From contig NZ_JAIXYH010000076.1 in NCBI RefSeq assembly GCF_027490375.1, positions 1 to 64,000 of the forward strand: a stretch of 64,000 nt of DNA, in the 5' to 3' direction. A program made the translations under genes and the position numbers. The stretch's first letter is position 1; each line of letters starts with the position of its first letter. The notes under the pieces are model-generated. The model worked only from the letters and a program-made list of their open reading frames with translations. It was not told the origin of the DNA and did no database searches. This stretch comes from Flavobacterium sp. Lineage in GTDB: Bacteria; Bacteroidota; Bacteroidia; Flavobacteriales; Flavobacteriaceae. Below are positions 1 to 9,987 of the stretch, piece after piece.

Positions 1-259
1 TGTCGCCTCCTCAACCCACTATTCGCCGGAGCCTGAGCCTGCCCGAGGCAACATTGTGTCCATTGAGAAAAAACATTGCGAAACATTGTGCTCCAACATT
101 AAGCTCCTAACGCCCAAACTCCTCAACCTAATTCCAAACACGCATTTCTTTTCACGGCATCCGAAAAAGCGCCGGCAAGCTCCAACCGGAAATCATTTTC
201 CCAAAAAAGCAAAACGCATGCGTACAAAACTATTCCCCTAAAACTCGTATTTTTACACT

Positions 260-1261
260 ATGAAAATTGTCGTTGGCGGAACGGGTTTTGTAGGAACGCA
301 TTTGCTGTTAGCACTCACTGCTACGCACAACCGGGTTTTGGCAACCTATCGAAACCAGGATAAAAAAGCACGCACCAAAGCACTTTTTGATTACGAAAAT
401 CGGAGTGCTGATTTCGATAAAATCGATTGGCGTTACGCCGATATTACCGATGTTCCGAGTTTAGAATTGGCATTAACAGGCGTTTCCACCCTTTACAACT
501 GTTCCGGATTTGTGAGTTTTGAGCCAAAAGACTATCAAAAGTTGCTGAAAATCAATATTGAAGGAACGGCCAACTTGGTAAACTGTGCCTTGCATTTGGG
601 TATCGAAACATTTATTCATGTGAGCAGTATCGCCGCGCTTGGTGCCATGCCACTGCCCGAATTACCCATTAACGAAGAAGCTGAATGGAATCGAGAGTTA
701 AAAAATAGCGATTACGCCATTTCAAAATACGGTGCCGAAATCGAAGTTTGGCGCGGCGAACAAGAAGGTTTGCGCGTATTAATCGTAAATCCCGGTGTTA
801 TCTTAGGAATTGGTTTCGGAACAAATTCCGGCCGTTTACTAACAAAATTTGCTACGAAAAACACCTACGGATTTCCTCCTGGAACCACCGCTTTTGTGTC
901 GGTTACCGATGTGGTTGCTGCCGTACTAGAACTCGAAGCAAAACAACTGTACGGAAAACGATTTATCCTGAGCGCCGGAAACTATAGTGTGTTCGAAATC
1001 GGCAATAAAATCCGAGCAGCAGCAAAATTGGCTACAGTCAACAAACAGCTTTCTGCCGGCATGCTCTGGACCGCTTCGGTACTCGAATACCTACCTGCTT
1101 TGTTTGGTTTAAAACGCCGACGCTTGAGTTTTGCTATGGTACGTTCGGCCCTGAGCCTCGATCAGTACAGCAACGACAGTGTGCGAGAACAGCTCGACTT
1201 TACCTTCGAAAACATAGACACTACGGTGGCTACTATGACCGAATTTTACAGCAAAAATTAA
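260..1261 (+). CDS. NAD-dependent epimerase/dehydratase (extended SDR) family protein
   Basis: ORF begins MKIVVGGTGFVGTHLL (Rossmann GxxGxxG) with SKYGAE (YxxxK-like) later. Confidence 0.9.
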   Translation: MKIVVGGTGFVGTHLLLALTATHNRVLATYRNQDKKARTKALFDYENRSADFDKIDWRYADITDVPSLELALTGVSTLYNCSGFVSFEPKDYQKLLKINIEGTANLVNCALHLGIETFIHVSSIAALGAMPLPELPINEEAEWNRELKNSDYAISKYGAEIEVWRGEQEGLRVLIVNPGVILGIGFGTNSGRLLTKFATKNTYGFPPGTTAFVSVTDVVAAVLELEAKQLYGKRFILSAGNYSVFEIGNKIRAAAKLATVNKQLSAGMLWTASVLEYLPALFGLKRRRLSFAMVRSALSLDQYSNDSVREQLDFTFENIDTTVATMTEFYSKN

Positions 1262-1638
1262 GATTTTGGTTTCGGAAGCGGCTTTTGGGGCACTTCTTTC
1301 AAGCTTTCTTTCTTTTCTTCCAGTTTAGCTTTTACTTCTTCAAAAATCTTCTTGTACTTTTTGATGTTTTGCGCGTAGTAATAATCGCTGTCTTCGAATT
1401 GCTTTTTTGTAACCTGGTGTTTTTTGAAAACCGATTCCGGCAATAAAATGTTTTCTTCCGCCAATTTTCCGGGCATGCTGTTATCAATGGCCTGATAAAC
1501 CTGCATATCGTAGTAAATTTCTACCATATCCTCTTCGTCGATGAGGTTTTCAGGTTCCGGAACAGAACTCGATTGGCATCCATACAGCCACGTACCCAGC
1601 AATAAAACAATAACGAGTTTTTTCATATTAGCGATCAA
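1258..1638 (-). CDS. DUF4296-like lipoprotein
   Basis: Lipobox-type signal peptide (VLLLGTWLYGC) and Flavobacteria-typical short lipoprotein next to pyrC. Confidence 0.7.
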   Translation of the reverse strand: MIANMKKLVIVLLLGTWLYGCQSSSVPEPENLIDEEDMVEIYYDMQVYQAIDNSMPGKLAEENILLPESVFKKHQVTKKQFEDSDYYYAQNIKKYKKIFEEVKAKLEEKKESLKEVPQKPLPKPKS

Positions 1639-2968
1639 ACAATAAGCGACTACCCAAACCGGCTTCTAAAATCTTGAAGTTTTTGTACACCAGATTTCCG
1701 TTCACAAAAGTATGCGTTATTCGCGATTTAAATGTTTGTCCTTCAAAAGGCGACCAACCGCAGCTGGCCAAAACGTTCTCGCGCTTCACGGTCCACGGTG
1801 AGCCGATATCCACCAAAGCTAAATCGGCCGCATAACCTTCGCGAATAAAACCGCGATTTCTGATTTTGAACAAAATAGCCGGATTATGCGCCATTTTTTC
1901 AACGATTTTTTCAATCGATATTTTTCCTTGATGGTAGGCTTCAAACATCGCTACCACGGCATGCTGTACGAGCGGTCCGCCGGAAGGTGCCGAGGTATAG
2001 AGTTGCGATTTTTCTTCTAATGTATGTGGCGCATGATCGGTGGCAATAACGTCGATGGTATCGTCGAGCAAAGCTTTCCACAGCGCATCGCGATCGGCAG
2101 CCGTTTTCACTGCCGGATTCCATTTAATGAAATTGCCTTTAGTGTCGTAATCTTCTTCCGAAAACCACAAATGATGAATACATACTTCAGCTGTAATTTT
2201 CTTTTCAGCCAAGGGAATTTTATTGGTGAAAAGTTCCATTTCTTTAGCTGTACTTAGGTGGAACACATGCAATCGTGCGCCCGTTTTTTGCGCTAGAGCC
2301 ACAGTTTTTGAAGAAGAGAGGTAACAGGCTTCTTCGCTGCGAATGAGGTGGTGGTATTTTACGGGAATATCGTCGCCGTACATTTCTTTGTACTGTGCGA
2401 GATTTCGTTTTATGGTTCCTTCGTCTTCGCAATGTGTGGCGATGAGTAAAGGAGTTGAAGAAAAGATACGTTCGAGAGCAAAGTCGTCATCAACGAGCAT
2501 ATTTCCTGTGGATGATCCGAGAAATAATTTGAGTCCGGCTACTTTTTCGGAGTCGGTTCGTAAAATTTCTTCGAGGTTGTTGTTGGTTCCGCCGAGCATA
2601 AACGAGTAGTTTGCAATCGACGTTTCGGCGGCACGAGCGTATTTTTGTTCGAGAATTTCGTGCGTAACGGCGTTGGGAACGGTGTTGGGTTGTTCGATAA
2701 ACGTAGTAATTCCGCCGGCAACTGCTGCGCGCGATTCGGTGAATAAATTGCCTTTGTGCGTTAATCCGGGTTCTCTAAAATGAACCTGATCGTCGATGGC
2801 ACCTGGGATGAGGTAGTTTCCTCCCGCATCGATAATTTTTGTGGCGGCGGTTTTTGCAGAGATGGACGTTCCGATTTCCGCGATTAAACCACCTTCGATA
2901 AGCAAATCGCCTTCCAGGATACGTCCTTCGTTTACGATTCTTGCATTCTTGATAAGTGTTGTGTTCAT
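1628..2968 (-). CDS. pyrC: dihydroorotase
   Basis: GAIDDQVHFREPGLTHKG metal-binding motif, DVIATDHAPHT motif. Confidence 0.92.
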   Translation of the reverse strand: MNTTLIKNARIVNEGRILEGDLLIEGGLIAEIGTSISAKTAATKIIDAGGNYLIPGAIDDQVHFREPGLTHKGNLFTESRAAVAGGITTFIEQPNTVPNAVTHEILEQKYARAAETSIANYSFMLGGTNNNLEEILRTDSEKVAGLKLFLGSSTGNMLVDDDFALERIFSSTPLLIATHCEDEGTIKRNLAQYKEMYGDDIPVKYHHLIRSEEACYLSSSKTVALAQKTGARLHVFHLSTAKEMELFTNKIPLAEKKITAEVCIHHLWFSEEDYDTKGNFIKWNPAVKTAADRDALWKALLDDTIDVIATDHAPHTLEEKSQLYTSAPSGGPLVQHAVVAMFEAYHQGKISIEKIVEKMAHNPAILFKIRNRGFIREGYAADLALVDIGSPWTVKRENVLASCGWSPFEGQTFKSRITHTFVNGNLVYKNFKILEAGLGSRLLFDR

Positions 2969-2971
2969 GGT

Positions 2972-3694
2972 TTACAAGCGGTTAAACAAGTGTCTGATTC
3001 TAAGTTTAATGACGCCAAATACGGCTTCTTTTATGATGGAACCACTCATTTTTGATACGCCGTTGGCGCGATCGGTGAAAATGATTGGTACTTCGGTTAT
3101 TTTAAAATTTTTGCAATACGCGCGGTATTTCATTTCGATTTGAAAGGCGTAGCCCACAAATTTGATGCGGTTGAAATCGATTTTCTCGAGCATCGCAGCT
3201 TTGTAACACATAAAGCCCGCGGTGGCGTCTCTGATGGTCATGCCGGTGATGAAACGCACATACATTGAGGCAAAGTAGCTCAGCAATACCCGACTCAACG
3301 GCCAGTTTACGACATTTACGCCGGTGATGTAACGCGAGCCAATTACCACGTCTGAACCTTCGCGTGCTGCTTTATAAAGATACTGCAGATCGTTCGGATT
3401 ATGCGAAAAATCGGCATCCATTTCAAAAATGTACTCGTATTTATGTTGCAGCGCCCATTTAAAACCGTGTACATAGGCTGTGCCGAGTCCGGCTTTTCCC
3501 TGTCGGGATTCTAAAAATAAGTTGTCTGGATATTCTTGTTGCAGCGCACAAACAGCGTTGGCGGTTCCGTCGGGCGAATTATCATCGACAATGAGTACGT
3601 GAAAGGATTCAGGTAGGTTTAAAACAGCCCGAATAATCGGATGGATGTTTTCGATTTCGTTGTATGTCGGTATAATTACGAGAGCCGCCGGCAT
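2972..3694 (-). CDS. polyprenol monophosphomannose synthase-like family 2 glycosyltransferase
   Basis: MPAALVIIPTYNEIENI...VLIVDDNSPDGT...EMDADFSHNP; start placed at internal Met of the 2972..3814 ORF. Confidence 0.9.
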   Translation of the reverse strand: MPAALVIIPTYNEIENIHPIIRAVLNLPESFHVLIVDDNSPDGTANAVCALQQEYPDNLFLESRQGKAGLGTAYVHGFKWALQHKYEYIFEMDADFSHNPNDLQYLYKAAREGSDVVIGSRYITGVNVVNWPLSRVLLSYFASMYVRFITGMTIRDATAGFMCYKAAMLEKIDFNRIKFVGYAFQIEMKYRAYCKNFKITEVPIIFTDRANGVSKMSGSIIKEAVFGVIKLRIRHLFNRL

Positions 3695-3772
3695 TTGATT
3701 CAAGTTACGGGGCAAAAATAAACGATTTGTTCGGGCATAATCATAATAATTTGATAATAAAAGAAGCTTTAA

Positions 3773-4459
3773 ATGATGTACTTTTGCGGCATGATAGCGG
3801 CTGTAGTATTTCAAGAGCGCATTTTAGCTGCAAAAGACTGGGTTACCTTAGTCTTTTTGTTGTGCTTGATTTTAATTACAGTAGTAAAAACCAACTTTTC
3901 GGGTCGATTTTCCGACTTTTTAAAGCTGTTGGTAAACGACAAATACCTAAAAATTTACCGAGATCCGTCGAACTTGATGAACTGGTTTACGATAGCCTTG
4001 TTTGTGGTTCAGTTGTTATCGATCAGTTATTTTATACAACTTTGTTTAAGCTATTTTGGTTTGGCTTCGCGCTACGATTACGTGATGTTTATTCGGTTGT
4101 TTACGTTATTGAGTGTGTTTGTTTTGGGCAAGTTCCTTACGGAGAAAATCATAGGTGCCGCATTTAATATTGATGAAATTGTAGACGGCTTTAACTTGCA
4201 AAAAGTGAGTTACCGAACCTATCTCGGATTGTTATTGCTTCCGGTAAACATCGTTTTGTTCTACTTTGATAATTTCACAAATACAGTCATTTACATTGTT
4301 TTGGGCTTGTTTATCGCAATAAACGTGCTTACGTACTTCAATTCTTTGAAGATTTATCAAAACGTATTGAGCCGAAAAGTGTTTTATTTTATTTTGTATC
4401 TTTGCGCTCTTGAAATAGCGCCCTATTTTTTTATTTATTCTTGGTTTATAAGAAGTTAA
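3773..4459 (+). CDS. DUF4271-like multi-pass membrane protein
   Basis: Hydrophobic multi-TM protein immediately upstream of hemD, typical Flavobacteria arrangement; exact start uncertain. Confidence 0.7.
   Translation: MMYFCGMIAAVVFQERILAAKDWVTLVFLLCLILITVVKTNFSGRFSDFLKLLVNDKYLKIYRDPSNLMNWFTIALFVVQLLSISYFIQLCLSYFGLASRYDYVMFIRLFTLLSVFVLGKFLTEKIIGAAFNIDEIVDGFNLQKVSYRTYLGLLLLPVNIVLFYFDNFTNTVIYIVLGLFIAINVLTYFNSLKIYQNVLSRKVFYFILYLCALEIAPYFFIYSWFIRS
4397..4404 (+). promoter_or_regulatory. candidate Bacteroidetes -7 element (TAnnTTTG) for hemD
   Basis: TATCTTTG about 75 nt upstream of the hemD ATG, inside the end of the preceding ORF. Confidence 0.4.
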
Positions 4460-4478
4460 AATTTACAAATTTTCTAGT

Positions 4479-5228
4479 ATGAAAGTGAAGACAATTTTGG
4501 TCTCTCAGCCTGAGCCTAAGGTAGAAAATTCCCCTTATTTTGAGCTTCAGCAAAAGTTAAAAGTAAAGATTGACTTCAGGCCTTTTATTCATGTTGAAGG
4601 TGTTAGTGCAAAGGATGTTCGTTTGCAGAAAATTGACCTCAACAATTACACAGCAATCATTTTGACGAGTAAGAATTCGGTAGATCACTTTTTCCGTGTT
4701 GCCGAAGAAATGCGATATAAAATCCCAGAAACGCTCAAGTATTTCTGCCAGTCGGAAGCCATTGCGTATTACTTACAGAAGTACGTGGTGTACCGCAAGC
4801 GCAAAATTTATGTGGGTCAGAAGGATTTTGTGGACATGTCGCCGTTAATTAAAAAATACAAAGACGAAAAATTCTTGTTACCTGCATCAGATCAATTAAA
4901 TGCCGATGCTCCGCAGGTTTTAAACAGTTTGAAAGTAGATTGGACACAAGCCACGTTCTACAAAACAGTAATGAGCGATTTGTCGGATTTGGCCGATGTA
5001 TACTACGATGTACTGGCGTTTTTTAGTCCGACGGGAATTAAATCATTGTTTAAGAACTTCCCGGATTTCGAACAAAACAACACGCGCATTGCAGTTTTCG
5101 GATCGACTACCCAAAAAGAAGCCTTGGATCACGGTTTGCGTGTCGACATTATGGCGCCATCGCCGGAAGCTCCTTCGATGACGATGGCTTTGGAAAAGTA
5201 CATTACCAAGGTTAACAAAGAGAAGTAA
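4479..5228 (+). CDS. hemD: uroporphyrinogen-III synthase
   Basis: MKVKTILVSQPEP...AIILTSKNSVDHFF...DVLAFFSPTGIKSL. Confidence 0.9.
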   Translation: MKVKTILVSQPEPKVENSPYFELQQKLKVKIDFRPFIHVEGVSAKDVRLQKIDLNNYTAIILTSKNSVDHFFRVAEEMRYKIPETLKYFCQSEAIAYYLQKYVVYRKRKIYVGQKDFVDMSPLIKKYKDEKFLLPASDQLNADAPQVLNSLKVDWTQATFYKTVMSDLSDLADVYYDVLAFFSPTGIKSLFKNFPDFEQNNTRIAVFGSTTQKEALDHGLRVDIMAPSPEAPSMTMALEKYITKVNKEK

Positions 5229-5235
5229 TACCACG

Positions 5236-5259
5236 CCCGGCCAATCGCCGGGTTTTTTT
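5236..5259 (+). terminator. intrinsic terminator after hemD
   Basis: CCCGGC-CAATC-GCCGGG followed by TTTTTTT. Confidence 0.85.
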
Positions 5260-5278
5260 ATGCTCGGGAACGAACGCC

Positions 5279-5520
5279 GGTAACGTTTTTCGCGTTAGGT
5301 GGCGGCGCGAAAATAAAAACGCCAAAGCGCTATTGAGGCTTGGCGTGTTGTTTTGCTTACACCAATTTTTTTCGAAATGATTTATGGGCTTTGCTTTTAA
5401 ACGGCGACCAGCGGAAGCCCGTTTACTGCCTAGCCGAAAAGCGATTTGGCGTTTTTATTGCAGCAAGCAACCGGCGGCGGCTTCTCGCATATTTCCACTG
5501 AATGAGCCGCCGAAACGCCC
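5279..5520 (-). repeat. GGGC-type structured intergenic element (member E4)
   Basis: Minus strand: GGGCGTTTCGGCGG...CAGTGGAAATATG...GCCGCCGCCGG; stem AATAAAAACGCCAAA (5312-5326)/TTTGGCGTTTTTATT (5445-5459); 3' CACCTAACGCGAAAAACGTTA. Confidence 0.6.
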
Positions 5521-5617
5521 AAATTAAAAAAGTAGGCGTTAGAATTAGATTCGATGAATATTAGTGAAATTCTTAAGCACTAAATTTTATTAAATAATTG
5601 ATTTACAAATATATTAC

Positions 5618-5640
5618 GCGAGGTAATATTGCAATATTAC
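5618..5640 (+). repeat. GAGGTAATATTGCAATATTAC palindromic motif, copy 1
   Basis: GCGAGGTAATATTGCAATATTAC; 18-bp perfect palindrome; recurs at 24183 and 32504. Confidence 0.75.
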
Positions 5641-5692
5641 AAATGGAAAAACACAAAGCCGAATCTACGTATTTGCAAGCAATTTAAAGCGC

Positions 5693-8600
5693 CTAAACCT
5701 TCATCCGTTGTCTCGGTAAATTTATTTCGTGTTCCTGCGGATAGGGTTTTCGGTGCGTGAGGCTCACGTCTTCGCGCATGTTTTGCTGCGTTGTGTACGC
5801 TCGGGAATTGCTTGCCGAAAATCGCGGATCGGGAATAAACGGCATCTTGGCCATTTTTTGAACGGTGATGGTGGGAAAGTGGTAATCGACTTCCACAAAG
5901 CCCAGCAACAAATAGCAGCCGCCGCCTTGAAACGGATATTTTTGTAGGCAATCGGCAAAATGTGCCGTATCGAAAAAAGTACCTTCCACATCGATCCAAG
6001 TTCCGAAATACATCGACCCCAATTTGGTAGGAACGTGTTTTCGAGAAACCAGATACGCCAACATGCGCACCGTTTTTTTGTGGTAGGCGTTCAGATCGCG
6101 CGCCAGCACATCGCCTCTGTACTTGGTTTTCAGTAAGTCAAACGGACTACAAGACACCGGAAAGTTGAGCAGTTCGATCTCGTCGAAGGCGTCTTCAAAA
6201 ACACTGCGCGGCAAGTCCGGAAGTTTAAAAGGCTTGATGGGCTCGGCAAGTAGTTTCCAGTTGCGGTCTTCGGGTTTAAAGTTCACTAAAATCATGCGGG
6301 CGCGGATAAGCAACTCGTTTTTGGAAAGTTTGGTGAAGCGAAACGCCCCAATAAATATGAGAATTTGTAGATTTTCGATGCCGATGGGAATGCGTTCGAT
6401 AAAATTTTCGAGCGATTGAAACGCACCAAACTGCGTGCGATTTTCAACGATATCGGCCGCTACTTTAGCGTGTAAACCTTCCAAATGCATAAAACCCAAG
6501 TACACCACTTTTCCGTAAACAGTGGTTTGAATTTCGCTGTTGTTTACGCACGGATTTTCGATTTGCGCTCCTGCCATTCGGGCTTCGTGCACATAGACCT
6601 CGGTGCGGTAAAAGCCGCCCTGGTTGTTAATTACGGCCACCATAAACTCGATCGGAAAGTAGGCTTTAAGGTACAAACTTTGGTAACTTTCGACCGCATA
6701 CGAAGCCGAGTGTGCCTTGCAAAACGAGTAGCCTGCGAAAGATTCGATTTGTCGGTAAATTTCTTTGCTCAACTCCAACGGATGACCTTGTTTAGCACAG
6801 CATTCAAAAAAATGGTCTTTTACTTTTTGCAATGCTGCCTTCGAACGTCCTTTTCCGCTCATGGCTCGGCGTAGCACATCGCCGTCGGTAGCGGGTAAAC
6901 CGCCGTAGTGTAAGGCAATTTTGATCACGTCTTCTTGGTACACCATAATTCCGTAGGTCTCGCCGAGCTGCTGTTCGAAAACCGGATGAAAATACTCGAA
7001 CTTGTCTGGGAAATTGTGTCGGAAAATATACTCTTTCATCATACCCGATTGGGCGACACCCGGACGAATAATCGACGAGGCTGCAACGAGCGTTTTGTAG
7101 TTGTCGCACTTGAGTCGGCGCAACAAGCCACGCATAGCTGGACTTTCGATGTAAAAGCAACCGATAGTCTGCCCGCGACTCAAAAATTCGTTGGCTTTTG
7201 CTTCGTTTTTCGACAAGCGTGTGTCTCGAATGTCCACGGTAATGCCTTGATTTTTAGCAATTAATTTTACTGAATCGTCTATGTGCCCGATGCCGCGCTG
7301 ACTCAAAATATCGAATTTATCGAAACCCACATCTTCGGCGATATGCATGTCGAACTGTACAATTGGAAAACCTTTGGGAGGCAGTTCCAAAATGCTGTAG
7401 TTGGTGATGGGTTCTTCGGAAATCAAAATACCGCAGGCGTGCATGCTGCGTTGGTTGGGGTATTTTTCGAGTAAGGTTCCGAATTCGTGCACCAGTTGAA
7501 CTACTTGATTTTTATCGTGCACTGTAAGCGGATGCGTAGCCAGGAAATCGAGTTCTTCTTTGGGGAGTCCGTACACTTTTCCCACTTCTCGGATAATCGA
7601 ACGGTATTTGAATTCGACATTGGTTCCGCAAAATGCCACATGATTGGGGCCGTATTTTTCGAAGATGTATTCGAGAATCGTATCGCGTTCTTTCCAAGAC
7701 CAATCGATGTCGAAGTCGGGCGGTGTTTTCCGATTCAAATTCAGGAAACGTTCGAAGTACAAATCGAGTTCAATGGGACAAATATCTGTAATTCCGAGAC
7801 AGTAACTCACGATACTGTTGGCTCCGCTGCCGCGACCAATGTGCAAAAAACCCCGACTGTTGCTGAATTGTACGATGTCCCACGTAATGAGAAAATAGCC
7901 GTTGAAGTTCAGCTCGTCGATTACTTTGAGTTCTTTTTCGACTCGGGCTTGTGCCGCTTCATGCTTGGCGCCGTAGCGTTTTTCCAGACCTTCGTAGGCG
8001 AGCTTTCGAAGCAGTTTCGCATCACTTGCTTTGCTTCCGGTGAAGTTTTGCTTGTTTTTAGGTGTTCTGAATTCGAAGTCGAACCTGCAAGCTTGTAGTA
8101 TTTTATATGTGTTTGCAACGAGTTCGGGATAATCGGCGAAATAGCGTTCTAAACGTGCCGGTTGTACGAGTTGTTCGGAAAAATGTGCATGATCGTTTGG
8201 TTGTAGTTTGGAACGCAAGGTGTTTAAGTCGATGGCTCGAAGAATGCAATGCAGTTCGTATTCTGTTTTATTTCGGAACGTTACGGGTTGCAAGACCACG
8301 GCTCGAGCGCTGAGAAAGGCACGATCGTATTTGTAACACTGTGAAATTTGCGAAGGTTTGAAACCTAGAAATTCGAAATCGCGTAGGGTATCGGGTTGGT
8401 TTTCGAGCGGATAAATCACAAAAACGTTTTTGAAATCGGGCGCTAGATCGGGAATTTCGATATTGTTGAGATTGCAATGCGTTACAAACCGATTGATTTC
8501 GGTAAGTCCGTTAGTATTTTGTGCCAGCGCAATGAATTTAAGTTGGTGATTGGCACGACACTCGACACCAACTACCGCGTGGATTCCGGCTTGATCGCAG

Positions 8601-8749
8601 GCTTTTTTGAAGTCGTAAATACCTGTAATGGTGTTGATGTCGGTTAGTGCTAAAGCCTTAACGCCTTGTTTTACGGCAAGGTTTACCAATTCTTCCAGCG
8701 GAATGGTTCCGTAGCGAAGGCTGTAAAACGAGTGGCAGTTGAGGTACAT
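5693..8749 (-). CDS. DNA polymerase III alpha subunit, short error-prone-type DnaE paralog
   Basis: PHP domain start YLNCHSFYSLRYG, polymerase motif PPDFDIDW, GRGSGANS; 1018 aa; ATG overlaps the dinB stop by 1 nt. Confidence 0.9.
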   Translation of the reverse strand: MYLNCHSFYSLRYGTIPLEELVNLAVKQGVKALALTDINTITGIYDFKKACDQAGIHAVVGVECRANHQLKFIALAQNTNGLTEINRFVTHCNLNNIEIPDLAPDFKNVFVIYPLENQPDTLRDFEFLGFKPSQISQCYKYDRAFLSARAVVLQPVTFRNKTEYELHCILRAIDLNTLRSKLQPNDHAHFSEQLVQPARLERYFADYPELVANTYKILQACRFDFEFRTPKNKQNFTGSKASDAKLLRKLAYEGLEKRYGAKHEAAQARVEKELKVIDELNFNGYFLITWDIVQFSNSRGFLHIGRGSGANSIVSYCLGITDICPIELDLYFERFLNLNRKTPPDFDIDWSWKERDTILEYIFEKYGPNHVAFCGTNVEFKYRSIIREVGKVYGLPKEELDFLATHPLTVHDKNQVVQLVHEFGTLLEKYPNQRSMHACGILISEEPITNYSILELPPKGFPIVQFDMHIAEDVGFDKFDILSQRGIGHIDDSVKLIAKNQGITVDIRDTRLSKNEAKANEFLSRGQTIGCFYIESPAMRGLLRRLKCDNYKTLVAASSIIRPGVAQSGMMKEYIFRHNFPDKFEYFHPVFEQQLGETYGIMVYQEDVIKIALHYGGLPATDGDVLRRAMSGKGRSKAALQKVKDHFFECCAKQGHPLELSKEIYRQIESFAGYSFCKAHSASYAVESYQSLYLKAYFPIEFMVAVINNQGGFYRTEVYVHEARMAGAQIENPCVNNSEIQTTVYGKVVYLGFMHLEGLHAKVAADIVENRTQFGAFQSLENFIERIPIGIENLQILIFIGAFRFTKLSKNELLIRARMILVNFKPEDRNWKLLAEPIKPFKLPDLPRSVFEDAFDEIELLNFPVSCSPFDLLKTKYRGDVLARDLNAYHKKTVRMLAYLVSRKHVPTKLGSMYFGTWIDVEGTFFDTAHFADCLQKYPFQGGGCYLLLGFVEVDYHFPTITVQKMAKMPFIPDPRFSASNSRAYTTQQNMREDVSLTHRKPYPQEHEINLPRQRMKV

Positions 8750-9909
8750 TACAAATTGTCTTTAAGGATGGTTTCGGCGCGACCTACAGCTTTAAATCCG
8801 AATCGGAGTTTGATTTTGTCCATGGCTTGGTAAAGCGCCAACATTTCGAGCGTATCTTCAAAAAGATTGATTTGATAATTGCCGTGCACCAAACCTTTTA
8901 AGTTTACGCCGAGCATACGAACGCGCATGCGCCGTTGGTAATTTTTTTCGAAGAGTTCGTGCGCCGTTTTAATGATTACGTGATCGGCAGCGGTATAAGG
9001 CAACGAAGCTTGCCGGGTTTCGGTATCAAAATTGGCGTATTTGATTTTCACGACCACGCACGAAGTAAGCCACTGCTCGGTACGCAATTGGTGTGCTAAC
9101 TTTTCGCACATCGCGGTAAGCAAAGACCGCATGGCTTTTATATCGATGCTGTCTTGTTCAAATGTGCGTTCGGTGGAAAGCGATTTGCGTTCGCGATAGG
9201 GTTCCACCGGATTGTAATCGATACCGTTGGCTTTCTTCCAAATTTCGATGCCGTTTTTTCCGATGAGTTGCTGCAAGACTTCCACGGGCATTTCTGCCAA
9301 GGTTTTGATGTTTCGAACACCGATTCGCGACAGCAATTGATAGGTAACATCGCCCAACATCGGAATTTTTTGAATGGGAAGCGGATCGAGAAAGTGGCGC
9401 ACATCGGATTGCGGAATTTGGATTTTTCCTTTGGGTTTGGCTTGTCCGGTTCCGATTTTGGAAACGGTTTTGTTTACGGAAAGTGCAAAACTGATGGGCA
9501 AACCGGTTTCGCGAACAATTTTCTGCGCAAGCTCTGTGGTCCATTTGTACGAGCCGTAAAAACGATCCATTCCGGTGATGTCGAGATAGTGTTCGTCGAT
9601 GCTGGCCTTTTCAAAAAGTGGCGCTTCTTCTTCTATAATTTGCGTTACTTCTCGGGAAAGTTTGGAGTACAGTTCCATGTCGCCGCGAATTACTTTCGCA
9701 TCCGGACACAGTTTAAGTGCCATTCGCATGGGCATGGCCGAACGCACACCAAACTTCCGCGCTTCATACGAACAAGAAGCCACCACACCTCGATCGCCAC
9801 CGCCCACAATTAACGGAATATTAGCAAGTTGACTGTTGTTTCGTTTCTCACAAGAGACAAAAAATTCGTCTAAATCCATATGTACAATTGCTCGTTCTAT
9901 CATAACCAT
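8749..9909 (-). CDS. dinB: DNA polymerase IV (Y-family)
   Basis: IVHMDLDEFFVSCEKR, SIDEHYLDITG, Y-family motifs. Confidence 0.93.
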   Translation of the reverse strand: MVMIERAIVHMDLDEFFVSCEKRNNSQLANIPLIVGGGDRGVVASCSYEARKFGVRSAMPMRMALKLCPDAKVIRGDMELYSKLSREVTQIIEEEAPLFEKASIDEHYLDITGMDRFYGSYKWTTELAQKIVRETGLPISFALSVNKTVSKIGTGQAKPKGKIQIPQSDVRHFLDPLPIQKIPMLGDVTYQLLSRIGVRNIKTLAEMPVEVLQQLIGKNGIEIWKKANGIDYNPVEPYRERKSLSTERTFEQDSIDIKAMRSLLTAMCEKLAHQLRTEQWLTSCVVVKIKYANFDTETRQASLPYTAADHVIIKTAHELFEKNYQRRMRVRMLGVNLKGLVHGNYQINLFEDTLEMLALYQAMDKIKLRFGFKAVGRAETILKDNL

Positions 9910-9943
9910 TCTTTTTTGTACCGAACAAAATTAATACGATTTG

Positions 9944-9970
9944 TAGCAAACTTTTGTATATTTGTTGCTA
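9944..9970. promoter_or_regulatory. candidate operator/promoter region between dinB and the S24 regulator
   Basis: Inverted repeat TAGCAA-N15-TTGCTA overlapping a TATATTTG -7-like box (+); minus-strand TAATTTTG box lies adjacent. Confidence 0.4.
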
Positions 9971-9987
9971 TAAATTATCTCAATTTT

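Noticed and set aside
56-241. 61-aa ORF at the window start
   Set aside because: Low-complexity Lys/Pro-rich translation with no family resemblance; likely chance ORF in a leader region.
7487-8098. 203-aa plus-strand ORF antisense to the short dnaE, and similar long antisense ORFs in dinB, dnaE and GH2
   Set aside because: Shadow ORFs opposite strongly supported coding sequences; no recognisable domain.
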